DNA of 64,000 bases from contig NZ_LN898220.1 in assembly GCF_001457815.1 (NCBI RefSeq), positions 1-64,000 of the forward strand, given 5' to 3'. Position numbers and translations under genes: made by a program. The stretch is from Vitreoscilla massiliensis (GTDB lineage: Bacteria > Pseudomonadota > Gammaproteobacteria > Burkholderiales > Neisseriaceae). Position 1 is the first letter of the stretch. Each line of letters starts with the position of its first letter. This document shows positions 35,491 to 46,891 of this stretch, piece by piece. The notes beneath the pieces are model-generated. The model was not told where the DNA came from, did not search any database, and saw only the letters and a program-made list of their open reading frames with translations.

Positions 35491-36939
35491 CTATGACTTA
35501 ACATTCTTCTTCACACTCACTTTAACCTTGCGTTTTAGTTGCTTTTTCTCTTCTTTTTTGGCAATGCGATTACTTAATTTTGCACGGCGCAAAGGTTGGG
35601 CTGAAATTTGTTCGCGCTTCTCTTCAAATGGGTTCTCTGAAGACTTGTATTGCACCCGCAAAGGCGTGCCTTCGAGGTTAAATGCTTTACGGAAAGTCTG
35701 TATCAAATAACGAGTGTAACTGTCTTTAATATTGTGTAAAGCATTGCCATGTATGACGATAATCGGTGGATTCACACCACCTTGGTGGGCATAACGCATT
35801 TTCGGGCGTATCAAACCTGCGCGTGGCGGTTGTTGACGTTCCAAAGCCGATTGCAATACACGGGTGATTTTCGGCGTCGGCATTTTGATCATGGCGGCAT
35901 TGTAAGCTTGGTGGATGGAGCCAAACAATTCATCTATGCCTTTGTGTTTTAAGGCAGAAATGTAATGGAATTTGGCAAAATCCAAGAAATACAGCTTGCG
36001 GGCAATGTCTTTTTTGATTTGCTCTTTGCGTTCAGGCGTGACTGCATCCCACTTGTTAATCGCCACCACCAAAGCACGACCTGCTTCTAAGGCAAAGCCA
36101 GCCACAGTCGCATCTTGATCGGCAATGTCTTGATTTGCATCTAAGACCAAAACTGCAACATTCGCCGCTTCCACCGCTTGCATGGACTTGATGACCGAGA
36201 ATTTCTCTATCGCTTCGTCCACTTTACCGCGGCGGCGCACACCGGCAGTATCGATGATGGTATACGGTTTGCCATCGCGCTCGAAATCGATGTGGATGGA
36301 ATCACGCGTGGTGCCTGCTTGGTCAAACGCAATCACACGCTCTTCGCCCAAAATCGCATTCACCAACGTCGATTTGCCCACATTCGGGCGGCCAATGACG
36401 GCAAACACGGGATGGTCAGTGGCCACTTCATCGGCCACCGCATCGGGGAATTCGCTCAAGACCGCATCAATCAAATCCCACACGCCATCACCATGGGCAG
36501 AGGAAATCACATACGGCTCAGCGGTTAAACCCAATTCATAGAATTCGGCCGATACCACGGCACGGTTGGCGCCCTCACCTTTGTTGACGGCCAAAAATAC
36601 AGGCCGGCCACTCATGCGCAATTTTTGTGCAATCAATTTGTCTTGCGGGGTCACACCGACGCGCGCATCAACCAAAAACACCACTGCATCGGCTTCGTCT
36701 ACCGCTTGCAAGGTTTGCTTGGCCATTTCAAACAAAATACCACTGTCGACCACGGGTTCAAAACCACCGGTATCCACCACCAAATAAGGCTTTTCACCGA
36801 CACGACCATGACCATAATGGCGGTCACGCGTCAAACCAGGCAAATCGGCCACCAACGCATCTTTGCTGCGGGTCAGGCGATTGAATAAAGTGGATTTGCC
36901 GACATTCGGTCGGCCGACCAACACGATAGTTGGTTTCAT
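35491..36939 (-). CDS. der: Ribosome biogenesis GTPase Der (EngA)
   Basis: GTPase for 50S subunit assembly; about 482 aa from the ATG at 36939. Two GTPase domains: G1 [12 protein letters not shown] near residue 8 and G1 [12 protein letters not shown] near residue 180, each with DTGG/DTAG and NKxD motifs. A KH-like domain follows, then a Lys/Arg-rich tail ([21 protein letters not shown]). A longer start at 36978 is in frame but reads into the leader. It is the last gene of the rlmN to yfgM cluster; bamB, which sits between yfgM and der in E. coli, is absent. Confidence 0.97.
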   Translation of the reverse strand: MKPTIVLVGRPNVGKSTLFNRLTRSKDALVADLPGLTRDRHYGHGRVGEKPYLVVDTGGFEPVVDSGILFEMAKQTLQAVDEADAVVFLVDARVGVTPQDKLIAQKLRMSGRPVFLAVNKGEGANRAVVSAEFYELGLTAEPYVISSAHGDGVWDLIDAVLSEFPDAVADEVATDHPVFAVIGRPNVGKSTLVNAILGEERVIAFDQAGTTRDSIHIDFERDGKPYTIIDTAGVRRRGKVDEAIEKFSVIKSMQAVEAANVAVLVLDANQDIADQDATVAGFALEAGRALVVAINKWDAVTPERKEQIKKDIARKLYFLDFAKFHYISALKHKGIDELFGSIHQAYNAAMIKMPTPKITRVLQSALERQQPPRAGLIRPKMRYAHQGGVNPPIIVIHGNALHNIKDSYTRYLIQTFRKAFNLEGTPLRVQYKSSENPFEEKREQISAQPLRRAKLSNRIAKKEEKKQLKRKVKVSVKKNVKS

Positions 36940-36979
36940 AATGTTTCCTTCACGGGAAAGGCAGAAAGTCACATACATG

Positions 36980-37014
36980 ACGGCTGCCCATGGTTTTCAC
37001 CATGAGGCAGCCGT
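36980..37014 (-). other. Long hairpin in the der leader
   Basis: ACGGCTGCC (36980-36988) pairs with GGCAGCCGT (37006-37014), continued by CATGG / CCATG with one bulged base. It lies between the yfgM stop and the der start and has no T tract, so it looks more like an mRNA-processing or partial-attenuation structure than a full terminator. Confidence 0.55.
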
Positions 37015-37027
37015 GCGCGATGCTAAT

Positions 37028-37648
37028 TTATTGTTCTGCCTTAAATTTCAATAATTCGTAATTGGGCGATTTGTCTTTGTCCAAGCTTTTTAAGGCTTCA
37101 GCATAAGCCGCTTTGGCTTGGGTTTTATCACCTTTGGCTGCCAAGATATCGCCTTTGGTTTCCAACATCATCGGTTTCAATTCCGCTGGTACATTGGCAT
37201 CAGCAAATTTCAAGGCCGCATCGTATTGCTGTTGCTGCAATTTCACGATGGCCAAACGTTGGTTGCTCAAGGCTTGAATAAAGGTATCAGGGTTATTTTT
37301 TTGTACCCACAACAAGTGTTTTTCAGCTTGATCGTATTTCTTGTCGTCAAAAGCCTGCGCTGCTGCCATCAACGTGGCTTCGGCCGCCCCAAAAGACTTA
37401 CCATGCTTCTCTTGCAAAGTCTTTAAATCGGCCAAGGCGCTGGCATCGTGTTTGCTGCTTTTTTCGACGAATTGGTAGGCCAATGCCGCCGCTTCTTCAT
37501 CTTGGCTTTTGGCATAAGACTTACTTAAGGTATAGCCCAAGTATGCCAAGGCAGCGACAATCAATAAAACAAATAACCACTTACCACCTTTGCTCCAAAA
37601 GTGTTTGAAGTTATCAATGTCTTGTTGTTCTTCAACATTATAAGCCAT
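37028..37648 (-). CDS. YfgM-family membrane protein (SecYEG ancillary, TPR-like)
   Basis: About 206 aa with a short cytoplasmic N-terminus (MAYNVEEQQDIDNFKHFWS), one membrane segment (LFVLLIVAALAYLGYTL) and a periplasmic TPR-like helical domain (AEKHLLWVQKNNPDTF, AKAAYAEALKSLDKD). In E. coli YfgM (with PpiD) assists proteins leaving the Sec translocon. The ATG is 1 base after the hisS stop, typical of this conserved cluster. Confidence 0.88.
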   Translation of the reverse strand: MAYNVEEQQDIDNFKHFWSKGGKWLFVLLIVAALAYLGYTLSKSYAKSQDEEAAALAYQFVEKSSKHDASALADLKTLQEKHGKSFGAAEATLMAAAQAFDDKKYDQAEKHLLWVQKNNPDTFIQALSNQRLAIVKLQQQQYDAALKFADANVPAELKPMMLETKGDILAAKGDKTQAKAAYAEALKSLDKDKSPNYELLKFKAEQ

Positions 37649-37649
37649 G

Positions 37650-38939
37650 TTATTGCGCCATCCATTGTTGTAATTGTTGCAGCAAGTCGCCACAAGCGGC
37701 CTGTAACTGCCCTTTGTCACCGCGCAAGTCTTTCAAACTCACACTTTGTTGGGCCAACTCTTCTTCACCGATGATGACGGCAAAACGCGCACCGCTGCCA
37801 TCGGCTTTTTTCATTTGTGCTTTCAGGCTTTGGCTGCCCGAGTATTGCGATACTTTCAGGCCGGCTTGACGCAATTGCGTCGCCACAGTCAAAGCCTGTT
37901 GCATTGTGCCTGCACCTTGGTACATCACAAACACATCCAAATCAGCTGCCACATCCAATTGACCCGATTGTTGCACCAGCAATAACAAGCGCTCTATGCC
38001 CATGGCAAAACCAATGGCAGGCGCTTCTTTACCGCCCAATTCTTCAATCAAACCATCGTAGCGACCACCACCACAAATCGTGCCCTGCGAGCCCAATTCA
38101 TTGGTCACCCACTCAAACACGGTTTTGTTGTAATAATCCAAGCCGCGCACCAAACGTGGGTTTTCCACATAGGCGATGCCGACAGCATCGAGCAAAGCTT
38201 TGAAAGTTTGGTGGTGCGACAACGATTCTTCACCCAAGAAATCAATCAAGCGCGGCGCATTGTTGGCAATGTCTTGTAAGTCGGGATTTTTGGTATCCAA
38301 CACACGCAAAGGATTGGTGTGCATGCGGCGTTTGCTGTCTTCGTCCAACTGGGCTTCGTGTTGCTGCAAATACGCCACCAGTGCCTCACGGTGGGCTGCG
38401 CGTTCAGACGACACACCCAAGGTATTGATTTCCAATTCCACTTTATCCAAGATGCCCAATTGCTTCCACAAATCCGCTGTCATCACAATCATTTCAGCAT
38501 CAACGTCAGGTTGGCTGTAGCCCAAAGCCTCACAACCGACTTGATGGAATTGGCGATAACGGCCTTTTTGTGGTTTTTCATGGCGGAACATCGGGCCCAT
38601 ATACCACAGCTTCATGGGGCCGTTGTAGAGCAAATTGTGTTCAACCACGGCGCGCAAGCACGAAGCTGTGCCTTCAGGGCGCAAACTCAATGATTCACCA
38701 TAATCATCGAAAGTGTACATTTCCTTGCCCACCACATCGGTTTCCTCTCCGATAGAACGCACAAACAATCCTGTGGGTTCAATAATGGGGGTACGAATGA
38801 ATTGATACGCGTATTGCTCTGCCCATGTGCTGATTTTTTGCTCGAATGCCAACCAGAAAGCCGAAGTAATTGGCCAATCTTTTTGTGTGACTGGCAGCAA
38901 ATCATTCATGCCTTTAACAGCTTGAACCTTTTTTCCCAT
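37650..38939 (-). CDS. hisS: Histidyl-tRNA synthetase
   Basis: Class II aminoacyl-tRNA synthetase of about 429 aa. Motif 1 region is [23 protein letters not shown], motif 2 [19 protein letters not shown], motif 3 [12 protein letters not shown]. The histidine-specific segments [15 protein letters not shown] and [16 protein letters not shown] are present, with an anticodon-binding domain at the C-terminus. Sits between ispG and yfgM as in gammaproteobacteria. Confidence 0.97.
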   Translation of the reverse strand: MGKKVQAVKGMNDLLPVTQKDWPITSAFWLAFEQKISTWAEQYAYQFIRTPIIEPTGLFVRSIGEETDVVGKEMYTFDDYGESLSLRPEGTASCLRAVVEHNLLYNGPMKLWYMGPMFRHEKPQKGRYRQFHQVGCEALGYSQPDVDAEMIVMTADLWKQLGILDKVELEINTLGVSSERAAHREALVAYLQQHEAQLDEDSKRRMHTNPLRVLDTKNPDLQDIANNAPRLIDFLGEESLSHHQTFKALLDAVGIAYVENPRLVRGLDYYNKTVFEWVTNELGSQGTICGGGRYDGLIEELGGKEAPAIGFAMGIERLLLLVQQSGQLDVAADLDVFVMYQGAGTMQQALTVATQLRQAGLKVSQYSGSQSLKAQMKKADGSGARFAVIIGEEELAQQSVSLKDLRGDKGQLQAACGDLLQQLQQWMAQ

Positions 38940-38953
38940 AATCTTCTTAAATC

Positions 38954-40219
38954 TTAACGAGTTTGAATTGGAATCACGCGATTTTGACGGCGTTTGGCAC
39001 CGTTCTCACCGTAATTCGCTTCGACATATTCTTCTACGATGGCAATGAATTCTTGCGCCATATGGTCGCCTTTCAGCGTGACCTTGCGCTCGCCATCGAC
39101 ATACACGGGGGCAATCGGCGTTTCACCTGTACCCGGTAAGCTGATGCCGATATCGGCCAATTTGCTTTCACCAGGTCCGTTCACCACACAACCCATTACC
39201 GCCACATTCAAGCTTTCCACACCCGGGTATTTCAAACGCCATACTGCCATTTGCTCACGCAAGAAATGCTGAATGTCGCGCGCCAATTCTTGGAACACGG
39301 TACTGGTGGTACGGCCACAACCCGGACACGCGGTCACCAAAGGGGTGAAATTGCGCAAACCCATGGTCTGCAACAATTCTTGCGCCACCACCACTTCTTG
39401 GGTACGCGGCGCACCCGGCTCTGGCGTCAAGGAAATGCGAATGGTATCGCCTATGCCTTGTTGCAATAACACCGCCAAAGCAGCGCTGGAAGCGACGATG
39501 CCTTTGCTGCCCATACCGGCTTCGGTCAAACCCAAATGCAATGGGTAATCGCAACGCTGCGCCAAGTCTGAATACACTTCAATCAAATCTTGCACATTGC
39601 TGACTTTACACGACAAGATGATTTTGTTTTTCGGCAAACCCAAGTCTATGGCTTTTTGCGCCGATGTTAAGGCTGAGGTAATCAAAGCCTCTTTCATCAC
39701 CGCATCCGCAGGCGCGGGCTCAGCCAAAGCCAAATTGGCGTCCATCATTTTTTTGGCCAAGCTTTGGTCCAAAGAACCCCAGTTCACGCCTATGCGCACC
39801 GCTTTGTCATGCAAAGCCGCTTGCTCTATCATGTAGGCAAATTTTTCATCGCCTTTAACGCCTTTACCAACATTGCCCGGATTGATGCGGTATTTGGCCA
39901 AAGCTTTGGCACAATCTTGGTAATCACGCAGCAAACGTTCACCATTGAAATGGAAATCACCTACCAGCGGGGTATTGCACCCCATGTCATCCAAGCGCTG
40001 GCGGATTTCAGCCACTTTACAGGCCGCTTCTGGGCTGTTGACGGTAATGCGCACCACTTCCGAGCCAGCATCGGCCAAGGCTTTGACTTGCAAAGCGGTG
40101 CCTTCGGCATCGGCCGTATCGGTATTGGTCATCGACTGTACCAAAACAGGGTGGTCAGAACCGACAAAAACATGACCTATTTGTACCTGTTGGGTTTGGC
40201 GACGTTTGATTTCACTCAT
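38954..40219 (-). CDS. ispG: 4-hydroxy-3-methylbut-2-en-1-yl diphosphate synthase
   Basis: 4Fe-4S enzyme for the sixth step of the non-mevalonate pathway; about 421 aa. N-terminal TIM-barrel ([27 protein letters not shown]) and C-terminal cluster domain with CPGCGRTT and, after about 35 residues, [11 protein letters not shown], giving the three Cys ligands, plus the conserved Glu. It overlaps rodZ by four bases. Together with ispD and ispF this window holds three of the pathway's genes. Confidence 0.97.
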   Translation of the reverse strand: MSEIKRRQTQQVQIGHVFVGSDHPVLVQSMTNTDTADAEGTALQVKALADAGSEVVRITVNSPEAACKVAEIRQRLDDMGCNTPLVGDFHFNGERLLRDYQDCAKALAKYRINPGNVGKGVKGDEKFAYMIEQAALHDKAVRIGVNWGSLDQSLAKKMMDANLALAEPAPADAVMKEALITSALTSAQKAIDLGLPKNKIILSCKVSNVQDLIEVYSDLAQRCDYPLHLGLTEAGMGSKGIVASSAALAVLLQQGIGDTIRISLTPEPGAPRTQEVVVAQELLQTMGLRNFTPLVTACPGCGRTTSTVFQELARDIQHFLREQMAVWRLKYPGVESLNVAVMGCVVNGPGESKLADIGISLPGTGETPIAPVYVDGERKVTLKGDHMAQEFIAIVEEYVEANYGENGAKRRQNRVIPIQTR

Positions 40220-41058
40220 GGTTGTGGCACCGTTAAGGCTGCGGTTTTGCCATCGACAAAATGGTTTTTAATGTCTATGACTTGACCATTGAAACTGATT
40301 TCTGAACCTGTGGCATAACCGATGCGTACTTGATACGGCGCTTTACCCTTAAATTGGTGGGTAGAGTTGGAAGCCACAATGCCACTGTGCAATGGTGTGC
40401 CATCGGCATCGGTCACGATCAAATTAGAACGGTAACGAATTTTGATTTGAATGCTGCCATCCGCCGCTACCGCACTGGCTGCGGCAGGAGCACTGGCTCC
40501 CACTGACGCACTGGCGGTGGCTGCTGTGGTCGCAGAAGCTTTCATAGGTACCACTTGCACATTGTCGGTCGCCAATTGCGGTTGTGCCACATCACCCACT
40601 TCCAAAGTGGATTTTTCTTGTTGACGTGTTTGTTCACTGGATTTGGATTGCCACAAATACACCGCACCCACTACTGCAGCCACCACGACCACCAACGGCA
40701 ACCATTTTGGAAAACTTTTGCTTTTCTTTTGGTCTTGGAAATTCAAGCTGTCACGAGTTTCAGCCACTGGCGCGGCAGGAGCCGCAGTCACTTGACTAGG
40801 AAACACCTCATTCAAAAATGGGGTAATTTGTTCGGCATCCAAACCCAAAAACCGACCATAGGTTTTGATAAAACCTTTAACAAAAATCGGTTCAGGCAAA
40901 CCTTTGTAATCACCACTTTCCAAACTTTCAATTTGTTTGGCTGAAAATTTCAAACGTTCAGCCACTTCACCGATGGCAATGTTTTTTTCGGTGCGTTTGG
41001 CTTTCAATAAGGCGCCAAGCTCTTTTGCAGCTTGATTGATAGCGCTCTCTTCTGACAT
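40216..41058 (-). CDS. rodZ: Cell-shape protein RodZ-like (HTH plus DUF4115)
   Basis: About 280 aa. An N-terminal HTH_25 domain ([57 protein letters not shown]) is followed by a single membrane segment ([18 protein letters not shown], about 119-136), an Ala/Ser/Thr-rich linker and a C-terminal DUF4115 domain. In rods RodZ links MreB to the wall machinery. In coccoid Neisseriaceae similar proteins are present near pilW; whether this one works with MreB here is unknown, as no mreB is in the window. Confidence 0.9.
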   Translation of the reverse strand: MSEESAINQAAKELGALLKAKRTEKNIAIGEVAERLKFSAKQIESLESGDYKGLPEPIFVKGFIKTYGRFLGLDAEQITPFLNEVFPSQVTAAPAAPVAETRDSLNFQDQKKSKSFPKWLPLVVVVAAVVGAVYLWQSKSSEQTRQQEKSTLEVGDVAQPQLATDNVQVVPMKASATTAATASASVGASAPAAASAVAADGSIQIKIRYRSNLIVTDADGTPLHSGIVASNSTHQFKGKAPYQVRIGYATGSEISFNGQVIDIKNHFVDGKTAALTVPQP

Positions 41059-41059
41059 G

Positions 41060-41824
41060 TTAGTGTCCTGTGGTCATTTGTTTAAGTTCTTCGGAATACG
41101 GGAAATTCGCACGCAATTGCATTTCATATTCTGCGGCTGCTTGCATTTGCCCCATGCGTTGTGAAATTTGCCAACCCAACAATAAATCGTCTGCCGACAA
41201 TTGATTCACTTGGCTTTGGTAAATTCTAAAATAGCTGTCTGCTGAAGAGGCTTGCCCTTCATTCATTTTCAAACGCGCCAATTCTTTATTGGCTGCAACA
41301 AATTGTGGATTGGCCGCAATCGCTTGCTTTAGCAAGGCCTCACCTTGAGAGTACTGACCCAATCTTGCCGTACAAATGCCTTTGTTGTAATACGCGACAA
41401 AAGGGCTGGGATAAGTCGGATCACTCAAGGCAATGTCAAAACGCCCTAAAGACTCAGACACCCGTCCTAGTGAATTGCACAAATACCAGCCATAATTGTT
41501 ATTGACCTCGGCACTTTGCGGGTTGATGGACAAGGCACGTTGATAACTTTCTTCAGCCTTATTAGTCATTTTCAAATAATGGTAAATTTCCGCTCGGGTC
41601 AGCCAAGCATTTAGATTTCTACCATCGGTAGCCAAGGCTTGTTCAATTGCTTCAATCGCTGCGCGATAATCTTGAGCATTCATGTACTCAATGGCCAATT
41701 GGGTCTTTATTCGCGATAAACTCTCTGCTTTTTCGGCCCGAGTCGGCTCTTTCAGCTTATCAGAAGAACATGCAGATAAGAGCAGCACACCCATGGTCAA
41801 GATTGAAACAATTTTTACCTTCAT
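41060..41824 (-). CDS. pilW: Type IV pilus assembly lipoprotein PilW/PilF
   Basis: Outer-membrane lipoprotein of about 254 aa with lipobox LLSAC and about six TPR repeats ([39 protein letters not shown] and so on). PilF/PilW places and stabilises the PilQ secretin. Its ATG overlaps the rlmN stop (ATGA), which fixes the start. It is part of the rlmN-pilW-rodZ-ispG-hisS operon, far from the pilin genes of the island. Confidence 0.94.
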   Translation of the reverse strand: MKVKIVSILTMGVLLLSACSSDKLKEPTRAEKAESLSRIKTQLAIEYMNAQDYRAAIEAIEQALATDGRNLNAWLTRAEIYHYLKMTNKAEESYQRALSINPQSAEVNNNYGWYLCNSLGRVSESLGRFDIALSDPTYPSPFVAYYNKGICTARLGQYSQGEALLKQAIAANPQFVAANKELARLKMNEGQASSADSYFRIYQSQVNQLSADDLLLGWQISQRMGQMQAAAEYEMQLRANFPYSEELKQMTTGH

Positions 41825-42918
41825 GACTGTCCCTTCTCCAAATAAATTTGTTCCCATTTGGCTTGGCGTTTGGTTTTGTCTTGCACTTGGCCAGCCAATT
41901 GTCCACATGCGGCATCGATGTCGTCACCACGTGTTTTGCGTACAGTAACAATAAATCCCGCTTGCATCAAAATATCTTTGAACACATTGATGCGCGCGTT
42001 AGTAGAACGCTCATATCCTGAGTTAGGAAATGGATTGAATGGAATCAAATTGAATTTACATGGCACATCTTTGACCAACTCCACCAACTCACGTGCGTGT
42101 TGTGGATGGTCATTCACACCATTGAGCATCACATATTCAAACGTGACAAAGTCGCGCGGCGCTTTCACCAAATAGCGTTGGCACGCCGCCATCAATTCTT
42201 TCAATGGATATTTTTTATTCAGCGGCACGATTTCATCGCGGATGCGGTCATTAGAAGCATGTAAAGACACAGCTAAGGCCACTGGTGCCACTTCTTTCAA
42301 CCGGTCCATCTGCGGCACCATGCCGGAAGTTGAAACGGTTACACGGCGGCGCGACAGACCATAACCATGATCATCAAGCATGATATTGAGGGCAGTGACC
42401 ATATTGTCAAAATTGGCCAAAGGCTCACCCATGCCCATCATCACCACATTGGAAATCACCCGTTCGTTTTTCGGCGTCACGCCCATGGCTTTGTTTGCCC
42501 ACCACAATTGACCGATGATCTCGGCCGTGGACAAATTGCGATTAAAGCCTTGGCGGCCGGTAGAACAGAACGTGCATTCCAAGGCACAACCAACTTGAGA
42601 AGAAATACACAAAGTACCGCGTTCCGCTTCGGGGATAAACACGGTTTCGACACCGTTACCGGTGCCCACATCCAGCAACCATTTGCGGGTTCCGTCTTTG
42701 GAATGCTGCGATGTCATCAATTCAGGCACCACCAATTGTGCTTGATCATTGAGTTTCGCCCGCAACGATTTGGCCAAGTCGGTCATGTCGTCAAACGATG
42801 ACGCACCGCTTTGGTGCATCCACCGCATCACTTGTTTGGCGCGAAATGGTTTCTCACCCATTTCTTCAAAATGGGCGGTGAGTTGAGGCAAATCATAATT
42901 CAATAAATTGGTGGTCAT
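41821..42918 (-). CDS. rlmN: Dual-specificity RNA methyltransferase RlmN
   Basis: Radical-SAM enzyme that methylates A2503 of 23S rRNA and A37 of some tRNAs; about 365 aa. The CxxxCxxC cluster motif is [11 protein letters not shown], preceded by LCISSQVG; the C-terminal acceptor Cys is in DIDAACGQL. The N-terminal helix domain and [11 protein letters not shown] are typical. First gene of the operon that runs to der; ndk lies 52 bases upstream. Confidence 0.97.
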   Translation of the reverse strand: MTTNLLNYDLPQLTAHFEEMGEKPFRAKQVMRWMHQSGASSFDDMTDLAKSLRAKLNDQAQLVVPELMTSQHSKDGTRKWLLDVGTGNGVETVFIPEAERGTLCISSQVGCALECTFCSTGRQGFNRNLSTAEIIGQLWWANKAMGVTPKNERVISNVVMMGMGEPLANFDNMVTALNIMLDDHGYGLSRRRVTVSTSGMVPQMDRLKEVAPVALAVSLHASNDRIRDEIVPLNKKYPLKELMAACQRYLVKAPRDFVTFEYVMLNGVNDHPQHARELVELVKDVPCKFNLIPFNPFPNSGYERSTNARINVFKDILMQAGFIVTVRKTRGDDIDAACGQLAGQVQDKTKRQAKWEQIYLEKGQS

Positions 42919-42970
42919 AACTTCATTTCAGGCCGCTTGTATGCATACACAAACGGCACATACTTACAAA

Positions 42971-43396
42971 TTAACGTGAAACAACATCTTCAGGTTTGAA
43001 GAAGTAAGCGATTTCAATCGCAGCATTTTCCAAGCTGTCTGAACCGTGTACCGCATTGGCATCGATAGATTCAGCGAAGTCAGCACGGATGGTGCCAGCA
43101 GCAGCTTCTTTAGGGTTGGTAGCACCCATCAATTCGCGGTTTTTCAATACAGCGTTTTCGCCTTCCAAAACTTGGATCATTACAGGACCAGAAGTCATGA
43201 ATGCCACCAAATCACCGAAGAAAGGACGTTCTTTGTGAACTGCATAGAAACCTTCAGCATCTTCTTTGCTCAATTGTTTCATTTTTGCTGCAACGATTTT
43301 CAAACCTGCTTTTTCAAAACGTGAGTAGATTTCACCGATAACGTTTTTTGCAACAGCATCAGGTTTGATGATAGAGATTGTTTTTTCAATTGCCAT
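42971..43396 (-). CDS. ndk: Nucleoside diphosphate kinase
   Basis: Balances nucleoside triphosphate pools; about 141 aa. Starts [15 protein letters not shown]; the active-site His is in [12 protein letters not shown] near residue 117, with Kpn-loop region [19 protein letters not shown]. Codon use is that of a highly expressed gene. It precedes rlmN as in E. coli and other proteobacteria. Confidence 0.98.
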   Translation of the reverse strand: MAIEKTISIIKPDAVAKNVIGEIYSRFEKAGLKIVAAKMKQLSKEDAEGFYAVHKERPFFGDLVAFMTSGPVMIQVLEGENAVLKNRELMGATNPKEAAAGTIRADFAESIDANAVHGSDSLENAAIEIAYFFKPEDVVSR

Positions 43397-43485
43397 GTTT
43401 AAAGCTCCGTAAAAAATTTTCCAAGCAATCCGCTATTTTAGCAAGGTTTAAGCACTTGCTGTAGGCATTTTGCTTATGTTGTGTG

Positions 43486-44637
43486 TCAATTTTTGTTATT
43501 ACCCAAGCTCAAGTGGGGTAAAGACAAATAAGAAGTGGATTCCATTTCCACCATTCGACTGACAGTGCGCTTGAATTCTTCCGCAAACGAGCCTTCCACA
43601 TAAATATCGGCAGCTTCAACTTGCGATGTAGCGCACAGCTTGACACGGTAGTCGTAAAACACATCGATGAGCCAAGTCAAACGTCTGGCCTCATTGCGTT
43701 GCAAGGCCGACAGCTGAGTGATGTTCGACACAAACACCATTTGGTAATGCTGTGCCAAATACAGATAATCGGCTTGTGAGCGCGGCCCGAAACACAAGGT
43801 TTCAAATTCAAACCAAATCGCCCGTGACGTGTGCGCCTTGGCCTGTAATGGCCTGTCCCACACCGTAATCTCATTGACTAAGCGCTCTTGACCCGAAGTC
43901 ATCTTGTCAAACAAGTCTGCCAGCTGTTGCTCATGCTCAGCATTGTTCGGCACCAGAAATACTGGTGCTTGCGTTAAGGTGCGCAGACGGTGGTCTTCAC
44001 CACCATCCACATTCAACACCTGCAAATTGTTTTCGATTAAAGCAATGGTCGGCAAGAAACTGCTGCGGTTTTGGCCTTCAAAATACAGGTTTTTCGGTTC
44101 GTAATTGGAAGTGGCCACCATCACCACACCACGGCTGAACAAGCCTTCCAACAAACGCCCCAATATCATCGCATCGGCAATGTCACTGACGTGAAATTCA
44201 TCAAAACACAATACCCGCACTTCGCGCGCCAACTCGGCCGCCACCATGTCGACAGGATTTTCTTCTGACTTCAAGGCGGTCAAGCGCTGGTGTATCTCCG
44301 CCATAAACGCATGAAAATGCACACGGCGCTTGCGTTTGTACGGCAAGCAACCGTAAAACGCATCCATCAAAAAGCTTTTGCCACGACCCACACCGCCCCA
44401 CAAATACAAGCCTTTCGGCGATTGAGGTGAACGGATGCTGCGTCCCAAAAACCGATTGCGCTTTTGCTTAAACGCCATCAATTCGCCCCACAAGCGGTCT
44501 AAATAACCAATGGCAAGTTCTTGAGCAGGGTCCGCAATGAAACCAGGCGCTTGTTTCGCCTGCGCATACCACGTTACAGGCCGCTCACCTTGAAATGGAG
44601 GTGGCGCAAATGAAGAAGGAGTTTGGGTTTGGGTCAT
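43486..44637 (-). CDS. zapE: Cell division ATPase ZapE (AFG1 family)
   Basis: About 383 aa. P-loop GGVGRGKSFLMDAFY near residue 80, Walker B LCFDEFHVSDIADAMIL, and the AFG1-type segments GVVMVATSNYEPKNLY and RLTWLIDVFYDYRVKL. In E. coli ZapE destabilises FtsZ polymers late in division. The start at 44637 (MTQTQTPS) follows the terminator of ihfB; an in-frame ATG 57 bases upstream would overlap the terminator hairpin. Confidence 0.92.
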   Translation of the reverse strand: MTQTQTPSSFAPPPFQGERPVTWYAQAKQAPGFIADPAQELAIGYLDRLWGELMAFKQKRNRFLGRSIRSPQSPKGLYLWGGVGRGKSFLMDAFYGCLPYKRKRRVHFHAFMAEIHQRLTALKSEENPVDMVAAELAREVRVLCFDEFHVSDIADAMILGRLLEGLFSRGVVMVATSNYEPKNLYFEGQNRSSFLPTIALIENNLQVLNVDGGEDHRLRTLTQAPVFLVPNNAEHEQQLADLFDKMTSGQERLVNEITVWDRPLQAKAHTSRAIWFEFETLCFGPRSQADYLYLAQHYQMVFVSNITQLSALQRNEARRLTWLIDVFYDYRVKLCATSQVEAADIYVEGSFAEEFKRTVSRMVEMESTSYLSLPHLSLGNNKN

Positions 44638-44680
44638 AACATGTGTTTTCAATAAATTGCCTAGATTGTACCCTGCAAAA

Positions 44681-44709
44681 AAAAAGCACCGCAAGTTTGC
44701 GGTGCTTTT
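44681..44709 (-). terminator. Rho-independent terminator of rpsA-ihfB
   Basis: AAAAGCACCGCA / TGCGGTGCTTTT stem with a run of T after it on the minus strand, 13 bases past the ihfB stop. It separates ihfB from zapE. Confidence 0.92.
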
Positions 44710-44721
44710 ATGGATACTGAC

Positions 44722-45036
44722 TCAGTCAGCTACATTTTGCAAAGCTTGATCAACACGCTCGCGCAACTCTTTACCTGGTTTAAAGTGAGGTACATATTTT
44801 TCAGGTACTTCCACTTTATCGCCCGTTTTAGGGTTACGACCAACGCGCGCTGGGCGGTGGTTCAAATCGAAACTACCGAAGCCGCGAATCTCGATGCGTT
44901 GGCCTTTGGCCAATGAACGTGTCATGGTGTCAACTAACACCTTAACACTGTGCTCCACATCTTTGGCGACCAATTGAGTCCCCTTTTGGGCAGCAACTAG
45001 CTCTGCCAAGCGTAACATCAACTCAGATTTGGTCAT
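44722..45036 (-). CDS. ihfB: Integration host factor subunit beta
   Basis: DNA-bending protein, half of the IHF heterodimer; about 104 aa. The HU/IHF signature [21 protein letters not shown] is present with the Pro that intercalates into DNA, and the C-terminus [14 protein letters not shown] matches IhfB. It sits 11 bases after rpsA, the standard rpsA-ihfB pairing. IHF often helps sigma-54 promoters such as those of the pilins; that link is inference. Confidence 0.97.
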   Translation of the reverse strand: MTKSELMLRLAELVAAQKGTQLVAKDVEHSVKVLVDTMTRSLAKGQRIEIRGFGSFDLNHRPARVGRNPKTGDKVEVPEKYVPHFKPGKELRERVDQALQNVAD

Positions 45037-45047
45037 GCACTTGCCTC

Positions 45048-46730
45048 TTACTCTTGCTCACCAGATAATTTGGCTTTCAACAAGTCGCCCAAGCTGGTAG
45101 TACCGGCATTGGCGCTGTTGCCAGCAACAGATTTCAACGCTTCAGATTCGTCTTTGGCGTCTTTGGCTTTGATAGACAAGTTGATGTTGCGGTTTTTGCG
45201 GTCTACGTTCACGATAACCGCTTCAACTTCGTCACCCTCTTTCAAGTGGTTGCGAATGTCTTCAACGCGATCGCGTGAAACTTCAGAAGCACGCAAGTAA
45301 CCTTCTACATCATTACCCAAGTCGATCACAGCGCCTTTAGCGTCCAAAGATTTCACAGAACCTTTAACCAAAGCACCTTTGTCGTTCATGGCCAAGTAGT
45401 TGTTGAATGGATCGCCTTCCAATTGTTTGATGCCCAATGAAATGCGTTCTTTTTCAACGTCGATTGCCAATACAACGGCTTCAACTTCGTCGCCTTTTTT
45501 GTATTTGCGAACCGCTTCTTCGCCTTGTTCAGACCAAGACAAATCAGACAAGTGAACCAAACCATCGATGCCGCCAGCCAAACCTACAAACACACCGAAA
45601 TCGGTGATAGATTTGATTGCGCCAGACAATTTGTCGCCTTTTTGGAAGTTTGCAGCAAACTCATCCCAAGGATTAGGCATGCATTGTTTCATGCCCAAAG
45701 AGATGCGACGACGGTCTTCGTCGATGTCCAAGATCATCACTTCTACTTCGTCGCCCAATTGAACCACTTTGCTTGGGTGTACGTTTTTGTTAGTCCAGTC
45801 CATTTCAGACACGTGAACCAAACCTTCGATGCCTTGTTCGATTTCAACGAATGAACCGTAATCGGTCAAGTTGGTCACTTTACCGAACAAGCGAGTACCT
45901 TGTGGGTAACGACGAGCCAAGCCATCCCATGGATCTTCGCCCAATTGTTTCAAGCCCAAAGACACACGGCTCTTCTCTTGATCGAATTTCAATACTTTGG
46001 CTTCGACTTCTTGACCCACTTCCAAAACTTCTGAAGGGTGTTTCACACGGCGCCATGCCAAGTCGGTGATGTGCAACAAGCCATCGATGCCGCCCAAGTC
46101 AACGAATGCACCGTAATCGGTAATGTTTTTAACGATACCTTTGATGATAGAACCTTCTTGCAAGTTTTCCAACAATGCTTTGCGTTCTTCACCCAAAGTT
46201 GCTTCCAACACCGCACGGCGAGAAACCACAACGTTGTTGCGTTTTTTGTCCAATTTGATGACTTTGAACTCGATCTCTTTACCTTCGTAAGGAGTGGTGT
46301 CTTTTACAGGACGGGTATCAACCAAAGAACCTGGCAAGAATGCACGGATGCTGTTGATCATCACAGTCAAGCCACCTTTGACTTTACCGTTGATCACGCC
46401 AGACAAGATGTCGCCATTTTCCATTGCTTCTTCCAAAGCAACCCAATCAGCAGCACGTTTGGCTTTTTCACGTGACAATTTGGTTTCACCGAAACCGTTT
46501 TCAACAGATTCGATGGTCACAGTTACGAAATCGCCAACTTTGACTTCAACTTCACCTTGGCTGTTCTTGAATTCGTTCACATCAATCAAAGATTCTGATT
46601 TCAGGCCGGCATTCACAGTCACGAAGTTACCGTCAATGGCAACGACTTCAGCGGTGATTACTTCACCTACGCCCATTTCCTGTAATGCAAAGCTTTCTTC
46701 AAGCAGTTGGGCAAAATTTTCCATACTCAT
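45048..46730 (-). CDS. rpsA: 30S ribosomal protein S1
   Basis: mRNA-binding ribosomal protein of about 560 aa with six S1 domains in tandem (for example [78 protein letters not shown]). The opening [19 protein letters not shown] and the whole second and third domains read like Neisseria S1. A start two codons in (46724) is possible. Highly biased codons. cmk lies 161 bases upstream. Confidence 0.98.
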   Translation of the reverse strand: MSMENFAQLLEESFALQEMGVGEVITAEVVAIDGNFVTVNAGLKSESLIDVNEFKNSQGEVEVKVGDFVTVTIESVENGFGETKLSREKAKRAADWVALEEAMENGDILSGVINGKVKGGLTVMINSIRAFLPGSLVDTRPVKDTTPYEGKEIEFKVIKLDKKRNNVVVSRRAVLEATLGEERKALLENLQEGSIIKGIVKNITDYGAFVDLGGIDGLLHITDLAWRRVKHPSEVLEVGQEVEAKVLKFDQEKSRVSLGLKQLGEDPWDGLARRYPQGTRLFGKVTNLTDYGSFVEIEQGIEGLVHVSEMDWTNKNVHPSKVVQLGDEVEVMILDIDEDRRRISLGMKQCMPNPWDEFAANFQKGDKLSGAIKSITDFGVFVGLAGGIDGLVHLSDLSWSEQGEEAVRKYKKGDEVEAVVLAIDVEKERISLGIKQLEGDPFNNYLAMNDKGALVKGSVKSLDAKGAVIDLGNDVEGYLRASEVSRDRVEDIRNHLKEGDEVEAVIVNVDRKNRNINLSIKAKDAKDESEALKSVAGNSANAGTTSLGDLLKAKLSGEQE

Positions 46731-46891
46731 AAATTCTCACAAATACACCGCCAAGGTGTGCGGGGGTCTGATTAATCACAGTCTACTTGCCCTGGCCAAG
46801 TAAACGATACAATTCATATTGTTACAACATAATGCATTTTTCAATTCAAACAATTGAATTAAAAAATGGAATTGCCGATTATATCTGAAAA

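Noticed and set aside
36980..37014. Standard terminator between yfgM and der
   Set aside because: The hairpin is strong but no T tract follows on the minus strand, so I list it only as a structure.
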